This document shows, piece by piece, positions 16,757 to 25,431 of a DNA stretch of 45,078 nucleotides. Below the pieces are notes generated by a model. That model saw only the letters and a program-made list of their open reading frames with translations. It had not been told where the DNA came from and ran no database searches. Source of the DNA: Synechococcales cyanobacterium bin31.maxbin.ball.101 (GTDB taxonomy: Bacteria; Cyanobacteriota; Cyanobacteriia; Leptolyngbyales; Leptolyngbyaceae); the NCBI GenBank assembly GCA_013298165.1, contig JAAFJU010000025.1, positions 1 through 45,078 of the forward strand. The letters run 5' to 3'. Made by a program: the position numbers and the translations under genes. The stretch's first letter is position 1. Each line of letters opens with the position of its first letter.

Positions 16757-16806
16757 ACGATCGGTTCCGGACTGGAATCGGGATTTAAATTTAAAAGAGG
16801 CATTCA
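16757..16806 (+). pseudogene. 50-bp fragment of the class D beta-lactamase-like gene
   Basis: Bases 16757-16806 match 25770-25819 at 48 of 50 positions and in the same orientation, encoding RSVPDWNRDLNLKEAF as in the beta-lactamase-like gene. Similarity ends abruptly on both sides. The surrounding frame (16638-16868) carries nothing else recognisable, so this is a remnant, not a gene. The rest of the 374-base gap between the aldehyde dehydrogenase and the PKD gene is AT-rich without other ORFs. Confidence 0.9.
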
Positions 16807-16972
16807 TAAAATCCTCGGAATCCCTGGGGATATCTTTCCGAATCGAAGAAAATCACCCGTGCGGGTAATGGGCAGATGCAATTGTATATTCTTATGATCA
16901 GACTGAACATTCAGGGGAATAGCAGTTGAAAATCTTCTTATCTACAGTTTTACAGTTTGATTAACTCGCTAC

Positions 16973-16991
16973 AGCCCAATTTTGTTGGGCT
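16973..16991. other. Perfect stem-loop upstream of the multicopper oxidase cluster
   Basis: AGCCCAA (16973-16979) and TTGGGCT (16985-16991) form a seven-base-pair perfect stem with a five-base loop, 46 bases before the first gene of the cluster. No U-run follows on either strand. It could be a leader hairpin or a regulator-binding palindrome; nothing decides between these. Confidence 0.5.
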
Positions 16992-17037
16992 TAGATACTC
17001 ACATCCAAAATTGATAAAAGGGTTGAGATATTGAGCT

Positions 17038-18807
17038 ATGGGAACAGAAAATAATATGCGCCTCAGGGCCTCAGGGCCGATCGATTCCGACACTGGATTT
17101 CCACTGTGGTTTGAAGATACAAATGGTGTGCGGTTAGAACTCGGTTTAAATCGAGATCCGCTCAATCCTGATCTGCTCATACCCGCGATCGGCGAGATGC
17201 AAGATCCGGCTGCCCCACTTAGTTTTCCAAACAACTTTCCCGATGAAAGCTTTTACTTCCTAGCCGAAGCCGAATTACAGGTCGGAGGCAATGGCACCAT
17301 TGGACGAGCAAGAGTGATCTTGGCCTTGGAAGCGGCTTTTGGCGGTACAGGCACCCCTAAACAAGGCGCGAATGTTGTCTTTGCCCGGATTCGGGTGCGA
17401 ATGGACAAACTCATTCCCGGTGAACGCTATAAAGTCATCCATCCCTATGGTGTAATTGACGGTGAAGATTTACAAGCCGACGATCGGGGACGTGTCTTCT
17501 ACACCGCAGATCTGGGGATTGTAGAGGGCGATCCTACGGCAGCCCTTCGGACTGGACAAGTGGCTCCTTTTTTAGTGGGGACCCTTGCAGCACCAACCGG
17601 GTATATCGGCGATGGTGCCACAGAACAGATGATCACGGGCAGTCCGTTCAATACCAATTTTGTTGTGATTGAAGGGGCAAGGATTCGTGATGGCGGTGGG
17701 GACGCTGACCCCACGGAACCCGAGAATCGCGATCGCATCTGGACCAATACCTTCACCGTCCAAGGCAGGCGTGCAAAACGGACGGGTGCATGGCTAGAGG
17801 GCGCAACCTATAGCAAATCTAGCGGAGGCTATGTGCTGACGGTACAAGCGCGGAGCTTAATGGGTCAGGACTTGCGCTTAGTCGCACCGGGAATCCATTT
17901 TAAACTCGATGAGGGACAGAAAGCGTTCTACACAGGTCTCGGTCAAGCCGTGACGCTACCGAGCAATGCCAAGCTGATCAATGTCACCGATCAGCCGCCG
18001 ACCCATTTTCCCGTGACATTTACCGATCGAGTGATTGTCGAATCTGCGGTGCATGACCGGACGACGGGCACCCTCACCGTGATCGCTCGATCGTCTGACC
18101 CCAGTGCCGTGCTAACCATCCCGCAACTCACCTTAACGCTGACCACCGTGCCCCAATCCTTCTACATCGGGAGCGCGTCTCCAGCCGAGCTGATCGTCAG
18201 GTCCGATCGCGGCGGCGAAGGTCGGCAGCATGTCGTGGTGCGAGGCACACCTGCGGCCAACACCCCTCAGGTCAAAGCCCTCATTGTCCCACCCCCGTCC
18301 CAAGTCTTTGCAGAAGCGGCCCTCACCCTAGATGGGAGTGCGTCTCTGGGGGCTACCCGTTTCACCTGGAGTCAAACATCCGGTACTCCTGTGACGCTGA
18401 CGGGTGCCAATACGAGTCAAGTTAGCTTCACGCCCACCTTAGCCGGGGACTATGGCTTTAAGTTGATTGTGCAAGGGGACAGCAGCATTCAGGCGGATAC
18501 CTCGATCGTCCTATCCGTCAAGCCCAAGCTAGGTCTAGACACCTTGACCCTGACGCGACAGGAGTATCGCACCAGTACTCGCCAATTTCGGATCGAGGGC
18601 AATGTCAATCAATTGCCCAACGTCATTTTGGTCAAATTCCGGGACAAAGAAGAACAGGCCATTCCTGATATTAATGGGGATTGGTCCGTGCGTCGCACGC
18701 TGCGGGAATCTGAAGTGGACCTAGTCCCAGCACCGGGTACTACCATCGAGGTTCGCTCCAAGCGCGGCAGCATCAATCCCTCTCCCGCAATCAGAATTAG
18801 AAATTAG
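17038..18807 (+). CDS. PKD-domain protein, first gene of the giant multicopper oxidase cluster
   Basis: The 589-residue product is not a recognised enzyme. Residues 1 to about 245 form an unidentified, probably beta-rich domain with many Gly, Asp and Pro. About 250-405 holds further beta-sandwich-like sequence. About 413-496 reads as a PKD/Ig-like domain (LTLDGSASLGATRFTWSQTS, then TLAGDYGFKLIVQG). About 500-589 is a final small beta-domain (LTRQEYRTSTRQFRIEGN). No signal peptide, lipobox, membrane helix or zinc motif is seen, which is odd for a PKD protein, usually extracellular. The stop is followed after 11 bases by the DUF1326 gene, whose AGGAG ribosome-binding site overlaps this stop, so they are co-transcribed. 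A role as scaffold or substrate partner of the oxidase is inference from position only. The start at 17038 is the longest choice; the ATG at 17056 is possible. Confidence 0.7.
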   Translation: MGTENNMRLRASGPIDSDTGFPLWFEDTNGVRLELGLNRDPLNPDLLIPAIGEMQDPAAPLSFPNNFPDESFYFLAEAELQVGGNGTIGRARVILALEAAFGGTGTPKQGANVVFARIRVRMDKLIPGERYKVIHPYGVIDGEDLQADDRGRVFYTADLGIVEGDPTAALRTGQVAPFLVGTLAAPTGYIGDGATEQMITGSPFNTNFVVIEGARIRDGGGDADPTEPENRDRIWTNTFTVQGRRAKRTGAWLEGATYSKSSGGYVLTVQARSLMGQDLRLVAPGIHFKLDEGQKAFYTGLGQAVTLPSNAKLINVTDQPPTHFPVTFTDRVIVESAVHDRTTGTLTVIARSSDPSAVLTIPQLTLTLTTVPQSFYIGSASPAELIVRSDRGGEGRQHVVVRGTPAANTPQVKALIVPPPSQVFAEAALTLDGSASLGATRFTWSQTSGTPVTLTGANTSQVSFTPTLAGDYGFKLIVQGDSSIQADTSIVLSVKPKLGLDTLTLTRQEYRTSTRQFRIEGNVNQLPNVILVKFRDKEEQAIPDINGDWSVRRTLRESEVDLVPAPGTTIEVRSKRGSINPSPAIRIRN

Positions 18808-18818
18808 GAGCGGTTATT

Positions 18819-19589
18819 ATGATGGGCATAGCAACTAACAATCAACTCAAAGGATGGTTTCTAGAGTGTTGCGATTGTTTCACAATTTGTCCTTGTTGGG
18901 TGAGCGAACGTCCCGATGAAGACCATTGCAGCGCGCTCTACGTTTGGACGTTCAGTGAGGGTGCCACTATTGAGGGTCATGATATTAGCCATAAATCAAT
19001 TGTTGCGGCGACCTTCCATAGCGGCAGTAGTCCTGAAAAACCAGCGGAGACTGCGGCTGAGAATGACGAACCGGATCTATTTGGATTGATCGATCGGTTC
19101 CTATTCGATCCTGAAGAACAGGAGGAGGAGGACAATGGGCCACCCCCTGCCAGTAACAAGCAAGCCGCCATTTATGTCGATGCAACCCTCGACAAAGCCA
19201 CTCAACAGTTGTTGCTGGATGCATTTTCCGGTAAAACGATCGCCCGTTTAAAGAGTTTGGAGCGGCTGATGGGTACCGTGGTGCATTCTGGACCTGCCCG
19301 CATTACCCACAGCAAAAGTAATGGGCAATGGGAGGTCACGGTGGAAGTCAATGGCAGCCGCATCGCCCATGCCAATGGTCTCGAAGAACCCCTGGAAGGA
19401 CGCTCAAAACCTATCAGTCTCTATGACACAGCGCTTCATGACGAACTGGGCATTGAGGCATCAGAAGCAGCGGTGGTGCAGAAGGTGGCCCGCTTTGAAT
19501 TGGCGGTTTCTCCGCTGCCGATCGCGCCATTTGTGTACTCTGGACGATCGGGTTTAGCGGCTAAATTTAACTATAGCGGTAGGTCCTAA
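18819..19589 (+). CDS. DUF1326 protein with N-terminal Cys cluster
   Basis: The 256-residue protein begins like DUF1326 members, with a Trp-Phe-Leu-Glu strand and the cysteine cluster ECCDCFTICPCW. Cys17, Cys18, Cys20, Cys24 and Cys26, plus Cys37 in DHCSALYVW, make a plausible metal or redox site. The family is of unknown function and is often encoded next to DUF2182 membrane proteins, as here. Residues about 70-110 form an acidic, disordered-looking insertion (DPEEQEEEDNGPPP) that I do not associate with the family. No signal peptide is present. AGGAG lies nine to thirteen bases upstream of ATG 18819; ATG 18822 is an alternative. Two bases separate its stop from the DUF2182 start. It could deliver copper to, or reduce, the oxidase encoded downstream; that is inference. 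Confidence 0.85.
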   Translation: MMGIATNNQLKGWFLECCDCFTICPCWVSERPDEDHCSALYVWTFSEGATIEGHDISHKSIVAATFHSGSSPEKPAETAAENDEPDLFGLIDRFLFDPEEQEEEDNGPPPASNKQAAIYVDATLDKATQQLLLDAFSGKTIARLKSLERLMGTVVHSGPARITHSKSNGQWEVTVEVNGSRIAHANGLEEPLEGRSKPISLYDTALHDELGIEASEAAVVQKVARFELAVSPLPIAPFVYSGRSGLAAKFNYSGRS

Positions 19590-19591
19590 CC

Positions 19592-20425
19592 ATGGCCAAA
19601 AGCAATTCCTTTAGCATGACGCCAGTGCGGCTACCATCGATTAATCAACTGACTGCCGTTGTAATCGTAATTAGTTCTGTAGCTTGGCTATTAATGGTCT
19701 TAATGCATGGCAGTCAGCATGTCTCCTTCCAGCTTGGACATCATGGCGTGGGAGATGGGCAATGGTTGACGGGCTGGTTCATCATGGTGCTAGCGATGAT
19801 GTTACCACCAGCATTGCCATTTCTACAGACGATGCTCCGATCGACCCAGGGTTTACCGCACCAGCAGGCTTTATTAGTGACGACGGCGGTGGTCTTTATC
19901 GCCACTTGGACCGCCACAGGAATCGCCTTAGTTGCCATGGGTCATGTCCTCACTCGCCTGGGAGGCACAATGCCTTGGCTCGTCGATCGTCCTACGGTGG
20001 TGAGTGGTCTCGCCGCCCTTCTCGTGGGGATCTATCAGCTCTCTCCCGTGAAAGAGGCTTGTCTCACGGCCTGTCGTAGTCCGACCGCGATGCTGCTGCT
20101 GCTCTGGGATGATGACGCTCCTTGGCGATCGGCTGTGGTGATTGGACTCCGTTATGCCGCTGTTTGTGTCGGTTGTTGTTGGACCTTGATGCTATTGACG
20201 CTCATTGTGGGCGCGTTTGTCTTACCCCTGATGGTCGTCGTCTCCGTCATCATGCTCCTGGAGCGTCTGCTGCCTTCAGTGCGTCCCCTCGTGCCCCTGC
20301 AAGCAGCCTTCGCCTGTGCCCTAGGAATTTTATTACTACTTGGCTCCCTGCCACCCGGTTTAGCGCTAGAGGGAACCGGGCAGCCTATTCATCCCCATCA
20401 CTCGACACCATTACTCGATCGGTAA
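19592..20425 (+). CDS. DUF2182 polytopic membrane protein (predicted metal-binding)
   Basis: The 277-residue protein has about seven hydrophobic helices: LTAVVIVISSVAWLLMVLMH, WLTGWFIMVLAMMLPPALPF, LLVTTAVVFIATWTATGIAL, VSGLAALLVGIYQLSP, VIGLRYAAVCVGCCWTLMLL, IVGAFVLPLMVVVSVIMLLE and AFACALGILLLLG. The MVLAMMLP and KEACLTACRSP motifs are the conserved signatures of the DUF2182 (COG5486) family, and the CxxxC pair plus Met residues suggest a metal or redox site. The ribosome-binding site GGTAGG lies within the end of the DUF1326 gene. Its TAA stop is in the first of four 12-bp repeats leading to the oxidase gene, and both genes are in the same reading frame. Function is unknown; a membrane partner for copper supply or electron transfer is inference. 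Confidence 0.85.
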   Translation: MAKSNSFSMTPVRLPSINQLTAVVIVISSVAWLLMVLMHGSQHVSFQLGHHGVGDGQWLTGWFIMVLAMMLPPALPFLQTMLRSTQGLPHQQALLVTTAVVFIATWTATGIALVAMGHVLTRLGGTMPWLVDRPTVVSGLAALLVGIYQLSPVKEACLTACRSPTAMLLLLWDDDAPWRSAVVIGLRYAAVCVGCCWTLMLLTLIVGAFVLPLMVVVSVIMLLERLLPSVRPLVPLQAAFACALGILLLLGSLPPGLALEGTGQPIHPHHSTPLLDR

Positions 20426-20467
20426 GTAACTCGGTAAGCAACTCGGTAAGCAACTCGGTAAGCAGCT
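20420..20467 (+). repeat. Four 12-bp tandem repeats between DUF2182 and the oxidase start
   Basis: Four copies of CGGTAAGCAACT (first and last with one or two changes) fill exactly the 48 bases up to the oxidase ATG. Each contains an in-frame TAA; the first is the stop codon of the DUF2182 gene. Each also offers a GGTAAG that can act as a weak ribosome-binding site, the last one five bases before the ATG. Confidence 0.95.
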
Positions 20468-23400
20468 ATGACTATCCTGACCTCCGCTCAACGCCAATAT
20501 CATGTGATTGCGTTCTCGATGCCCATTGTCTATACCCTGGACGGCGATCATGACCCCAATGGAATGGCCTACGTGCTCAAACCCGTTTCTATTCTTCTGC
20601 AATGGGCCAAGGAACGCTGGCAGGATGACGATCGATTGCTGCCGCGTTTGCATACGCGCCGTCAACGGGCACAACTAGTGATTGATGGATTAGAGCGGCT
20701 GGAAATGATGCTCGATCGTCTACGCCATGGCTCAACGGATGATAAAAATCTACTGAGCGAACTCAAAAATCGGGAGGAACAACCGGAATACAGCGAAGCT
20801 GAAGATCGAGACCGTTACGCTTATCCGCGCCAAGGGGCACGATCGATGGCCGTCCGTCTGAATGTCCAAAACCAGCTTGATGAGCTGCGCATCGCCCTCA
20901 CCGATCTGCAAGACTTAGATGGACCCAACAGTTGGCATCAACCTATTAAGCAGGATGTCGCAGGGGTCGAACCAGAGGCGCTCGATCCCACCACCGCCCC
21001 TAATCCCATCCGCCTAATCACGCTGACACCAGACCAACGGCGGGCTTGGCGTCAAGAATGGATGACCCAAGCGAAGATGCTCGATCAAGCCATTGAGCAA
21101 TGGTTTACTCGCTGTGATGCGGACCCGAAACGGCGCTTTAATGCCGAAATATTATCAAAAGAATCGGGCATTCCTGAAGCATGGGTGAAGCGGTTATTGC
21201 TCAATGATCATCAAGCTAAAAATCATGGAGGCAAGCCCTACGATCGATTCAACCCCATGAAACCGATCCCAGCCTTACGCCCATTGGTTCTTCGTTGCTG
21301 TCAGGGTGAGACCGTCAAAATTAAATTCGAGAATTCATTGCGCTCACGTCGGGTCGGATTTCACGTTCAAGGGGAAGGCATGTCCACATCTGAAGGGGCG
21401 GGCGTGTGCTATGCCGATGGTGCAGCGATCGGCAAAAATGATGACAGTACCTGTGCGTCTGGAAAAACCATGACCTTCTACTACACCGCTAAGCACGAAG
21501 GGGTGTGGCCCATTAACGACTTGGCCGATGTCCGAGGTGGTCCAGACGGTACCAATGCCCACGGACTCTTTGGGGCGCTCATCGTCGAGGCCAAGGGTAC
21601 GCAGTGGTGCGATCCGGAAACAGTTGAAAAGGCCACGAATATCCCAGGGAATCGACTTCCCGGTGAACTCACCCAGGCTCCCTGGTGCAGTTTGATGGAT
21701 GTGGACATCATTCCTGCGGCTGAAAATATCAATCACCCTCAGCATCAAGCCTTTATTGATTTTCACTGCGATACCGTACCCCGCAGCTTCCGCGAATTCA
21801 CCATTTTTATCCACGATGAACCCGAAGTCCATTCTGGTCTACATACGATCGGTGAGCATAGCATTATGCCCTTGTCCTATCGGGCAGAACCCATGCCGAA
21901 TCGTCTGCCCCACCGGATGCGGACCCATGCCGCTGCAACCCATTTAAAACCCTTGCCCTTAAAGGATAAGGTCGATCGAACGGCCGTGACTTGGAAACTG
22001 GGCGACGAGTTGGATGAACAGTTCTGGACGGCCCGCGATTCAACGGGCAACTATCTGGAGCGAGTCGCGGGTGAAGAGCAACATCACAGTTCATGGTTAT
22101 TTGGGGATCCGATCACCCATGTTTTGCGGGCCTATGCGGGCGATCCTTGCCGGGTGCGATTGATTCATGCGGGCGTGAAAGAAACCCATCTTTTCCATCT
22201 CCATGTTCACCAATGGCGAGCCGTGGCCTCGGATACGGCTCAACCCTCGGTGCATCGTTCTAATCATCAAGGATCGCAACTTCTCGATTCCATTACCATT
22301 GGACCGCAAAGCGCTATGACGATCGATCCGCTGTATGGATCGGGGAGTCGCCAACATGCGATGGGCGATATTATTTGGCATTGTCATCTCTATCCCCATT
22401 TCCATCATGGAATGTGGGGGCTTTGGCGGAGTTTCGATCGATTAGTGGATGGCAACAGACCTTATCCAGACGGCTCCTATTGCCCGCCGTTGAATCCACT
22501 CCCCGGACGCAAACCGATCGCCCCCACAGCACAGCAACCGGGATTCCCCTGGTTTATCGATGGGGTCTTTCCGATGAAATCCCCGCCGCCCCCTGTGGGC
22601 GATCGGACGCCCTTGAATGGTCGCCGCATTCTCCTGAAAATGGGACCTGCCAGTCGGCTAGAACAAGCCGCCATGCCAGAACGCTGTCGCACGGGAGAAA
22701 GTTCTGGGGCCATCTTTGTGGATCTTGATACCAAGGCAGAACAGTGGAATCAAGCCGCAGGCTTACCCAAACCTCGAATCATTTCCTACGACGCAGAGGT
22801 GAAAACATCTGAGATTCAATACAATGTCGATGGCTGGCACGATCCGCTGGGACATCACTATCGATTAATCAAAGTCGAGATTCGAGAATGGTCAGACAGC
22901 GAGAATCAATACAAGTCCACCTATTCAGAAACCTTCCCCGAGGACCCGGATCAGAATCCGTCGCCGTTTTACCCTCGTGCCAACCACGGTGACATCGTAG
23001 AGTGGCGGCAGCATAACCGTCTAACGTCCTTCCCCGCAGATGCCTTCGATCTCGCACAAGCGCCTGTAGAATGCGGGTTACATGTTCACCTCGTGAAATT
23101 CGATCCGCTGTCAGCGGATGGATCGGCGACAGGCTGGAATTATCTCTCAGGGGCCAGTTGTCGTGAAGCGGTTGGAGCCGATCGCAGCGGTGAATTGCGG
23201 ACCATCAGTCGTCATCGTTGGGTGGTGGATGAAGAATTTGGACCCTGCTTTTTCCACGATCATCTATCCGCTAATTATCGGCAAAAGCATGGTTTGTTTG
23301 CGGCATTAATTGCCGAACCCCACGCTTCTCAATGGAGTCGGGTAGACGATCAAAGTTTGGCCGCCTGGAGTGAACCAGAAGCGGTGATTATTCCGCCTGA

Positions 23401-25381
23401 GAGCAGCGGTTTAACGCCCTTCCGGGAAGCTTGTTTGGCGATCGCCGATTTTGTCACCCTGCTGGATAAAGACGATCGTGCGCTGAATCCGCCCTCCACG
23501 CTCTCGGGCGACGATGATCCGGGCGGAATGGCGGTCAACTACCGCAATGCACCCCTCACTTTCCGAGGATCCGACCCGTCGCAATGGTTTAGCTCTAGCG
23601 TCCGCAGTCGGCCTAATTTTGCGGGTGTCCCCGGTGATCCCGATACCCCCGTGATCCACACCTATCCGGGTGAACGGCTGCGAATTCGATTAATTCAAGG
23701 GTCCCACGAAGAGCAACATGGATTTGCCCTGCATGGGATGCGCTGGCGACGAGACTGGGGCAATGCAAAATCCCCCCTCGTTAATCAACAGACCCTCGGC
23801 ATTTCCGAAGCCTTTACGCTGGATATTAATCCGGCGGATGCTTCTGCCTACGGAGTCGGGGACCATCTTTGGCACTTCTGCACAGCGGATGACCTGTGGC
23901 TGGGGTGTTGGGGATTAGTCCGATCGCTGGTCCCTATTCCAGAAAATTTTGCCCGCTTTTCTCCCTTACCTGATTTAAAACGCTCTCCGGCTGATGCGCT
24001 AAAAGCGATGCGTGACGCTCAGCAAATGACCGATCTCCCGCCCCCAGATCCCGCCAACACCCGCACATTTGTGGTCGTTGCTCAGCGCACAGAGCATCTA
24101 TACAGTGGCACAGCCTTGACCGATCCTTGGGGCCTGATTTACCGGACCGTGAACTATGACCATCAAGCGGAAATAGAAGCCGCGCTCACTCAAGCGATCG
24201 CCCAAGATTTCTGGGAGGTTGATGATGAGCTTGTCGAAACGACGGATCAGCCCTTGGTGCTGCGGGTTCGGCGGGGTGAATGGGTCAGAGTGATTTTGAT
24301 CAACGATCTGTTGGACGTAGATGAGAATGATCCCAATCAAGACTCGGATGGTGCCCTTGAATTCGGCGTTGAACCCTCCCCACCCAGGCTGCCGCTAGAG
24401 CATCTCGATGACTTAGCCCGACCCGATCGGCGCACCGTCAGCACCAGGGTTTCCCTCCACGCGAGCCTCCTGCGCTATGACGTCAACCAATGTGACGGCT
24501 CCTATGTGGGACGTAATGTTGATAGCACCGTAGCACCTTGGGTCCGATCCAGTGAACATGTTGGCTCACATATGGCGATGGGGGAAATTCCAGGTGCCGT
24601 CGTTCATCGACCCGACCATGAGGGCCATCGCAACTGGCGAGAATATTGGTGGTATGCCGATCAAGCGCTAGCGCCCGAGAGTGGTTACGACGGGCCAGGA
24701 CAAGTCTGTTATCTCTATGACCTGGCTGATATTCGCAATCATCGCCATCATGGCTTGATAGGTGCGCTGATCGTCGAACCGGAAGATGTCACGCCATTTG
24801 CCACAGGTTCAACCTCCATCCTGGACTCGATCGGACGAATCTGGAATATGGAAGGCAATGGATGGTCGGGCGTCAATGCCGAAATCTGCGTTAATGGCGA
24901 TGTGATCGCCTACGAAACGGCTGTTTTTGTCCAGAACGGCTTACGCTTCTTTGTCAATGGTAATCCTGACTTTCCGATGCCCGATGTCAATCCCAAGGAT
25001 GACCCGGAAGACAGTGGCCAAGCCGGGATTAATTACCGCAGTCATCCCGTGCATCGGGGCGTGGTTGCCAAATCCCCCACCCCCGTGTTTCCGCTACTAG
25101 AAGCAATGACCGGGGATAAAATCTGGCTGCGGGTGATTGGTGCAGGGGATAAACCTCGCCAACAGACCATCAGTGTCCATGGTTGTGCTTGGCCAGCCGC
25201 AAGCTGGGTATCCCAGAGTGACTGGACAAGTACTGTGACCGGACTCTCGCCCTGTCGTACCGAAACGATGGTGATCACCTTGTTCCATGCAGGTGACTAT
25301 GCCGTCCGATCGGGTGCCTTCAGATGGGCAGCGGAACAGGGTGTCTGGAGCAGCCTGCGGGCAAAAGACTGGTATTTTTAA
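20468..25381 (+). CDS. Giant multi-cupredoxin multicopper oxidase (MnxG/MofA-like architecture)
   Basis: The 1637-residue protein begins with an unusual domain (GDHDPNGMAYVL at 26-37, then a charged helical stretch to about 260). At least six cupredoxin-like segments follow, at about 265-378, 405-480, 550-655, 740-955, 1030-1155 and 1255-1637. All four multicopper-oxidase ligand motifs are present: HxxHxH as HLFHLH (574-579), the type-1/type-3 motif HCHLYPHFHHGM (638-649), and two HxH motifs, HVH (872-874) and HDH (930-932). In common laccases the HxH motifs come first, so the order is permuted. A degenerate type-1 copy, WHFCTADDLWLGCWG, begins at 1135. Giant oxidases of similar size, MnxG and MofA, are linked to Mn(II) oxidation; substrate here is unknown. 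No signal peptide is visible. The cluster with DUF1326 and DUF2182 suggests dedicated metal handling. Confidence 0.88.
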   Translation: MTILTSAQRQYHVIAFSMPIVYTLDGDHDPNGMAYVLKPVSILLQWAKERWQDDDRLLPRLHTRRQRAQLVIDGLERLEMMLDRLRHGSTDDKNLLSELKNREEQPEYSEAEDRDRYAYPRQGARSMAVRLNVQNQLDELRIALTDLQDLDGPNSWHQPIKQDVAGVEPEALDPTTAPNPIRLITLTPDQRRAWRQEWMTQAKMLDQAIEQWFTRCDADPKRRFNAEILSKESGIPEAWVKRLLLNDHQAKNHGGKPYDRFNPMKPIPALRPLVLRCCQGETVKIKFENSLRSRRVGFHVQGEGMSTSEGAGVCYADGAAIGKNDDSTCASGKTMTFYYTAKHEGVWPINDLADVRGGPDGTNAHGLFGALIVEAKGTQWCDPETVEKATNIPGNRLPGELTQAPWCSLMDVDIIPAAENINHPQHQAFIDFHCDTVPRSFREFTIFIHDEPEVHSGLHTIGEHSIMPLSYRAEPMPNRLPHRMRTHAAATHLKPLPLKDKVDRTAVTWKLGDELDEQFWTARDSTGNYLERVAGEEQHHSSWLFGDPITHVLRAYAGDPCRVRLIHAGVKETHLFHLHVHQWRAVASDTAQPSVHRSNHQGSQLLDSITIGPQSAMTIDPLYGSGSRQHAMGDIIWHCHLYPHFHHGMWGLWRSFDRLVDGNRPYPDGSYCPPLNPLPGRKPIAPTAQQPGFPWFIDGVFPMKSPPPPVGDRTPLNGRRILLKMGPASRLEQAAMPERCRTGESSGAIFVDLDTKAEQWNQAAGLPKPRIISYDAEVKTSEIQYNVDGWHDPLGHHYRLIKVEIREWSDSENQYKSTYSETFPEDPDQNPSPFYPRANHGDIVEWRQHNRLTSFPADAFDLAQAPVECGLHVHLVKFDPLSADGSATGWNYLSGASCREAVGADRSGELRTISRHRWVVDEEFGPCFFHDHLSANYRQKHGLFAALIAEPHASQWSRVDDQSLAAWSEPEAVIIPPESSGLTPFREACLAIADFVTLLDKDDRALNPPSTLSGDDDPGGMAVNYRNAPLTFRGSDPSQWFSSSVRSRPNFAGVPGDPDTPVIHTYPGERLRIRLIQGSHEEQHGFALHGMRWRRDWGNAKSPLVNQQTLGISEAFTLDINPADASAYGVGDHLWHFCTADDLWLGCWGLVRSLVPIPENFARFSPLPDLKRSPADALKAMRDAQQMTDLPPPDPANTRTFVVVAQRTEHLYSGTALTDPWGLIYRTVNYDHQAEIEAALTQAIAQDFWEVDDELVETTDQPLVLRVRRGEWVRVILINDLLDVDENDPNQDSDGALEFGVEPSPPRLPLEHLDDLARPDRRTVSTRVSLHASLLRYDVNQCDGSYVGRNVDSTVAPWVRSSEHVGSHMAMGEIPGAVVHRPDHEGHRNWREYWWYADQALAPESGYDGPGQVCYLYDLADIRNHRHHGLIGALIVEPEDVTPFATGSTSILDSIGRIWNMEGNGWSGVNAEICVNGDVIAYETAVFVQNGLRFFVNGNPDFPMPDVNPKDDPEDSGQAGINYRSHPVHRGVVAKSPTPVFPLLEAMTGDKIWLRVIGAGDKPRQQTISVHGCAWPAASWVSQSDWTSTVTGLSPCRTETMVITLFHAGDYAVRSGAFRWAAEQGVWSSLRAKDWYF

Positions 25382-25431
25382 TACCGTCCCTGAAGATAGG
25401 ATCATTTATGATTACTCTCAAGACTTAATCT

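Noticed and set aside
16638-16868. 76-codon frame containing the beta-lactamase-like fragment as a gene
   Set aside because: Only 16 residues match and the rest has no family features; it is a remnant in a chance frame.
20122-20553. 143-codon forward frame spanning the DUF2182/oxidase junction
   Set aside because: It is an out-of-frame reading of two real genes; the SNSV repeats reflect the 12-bp repeats.
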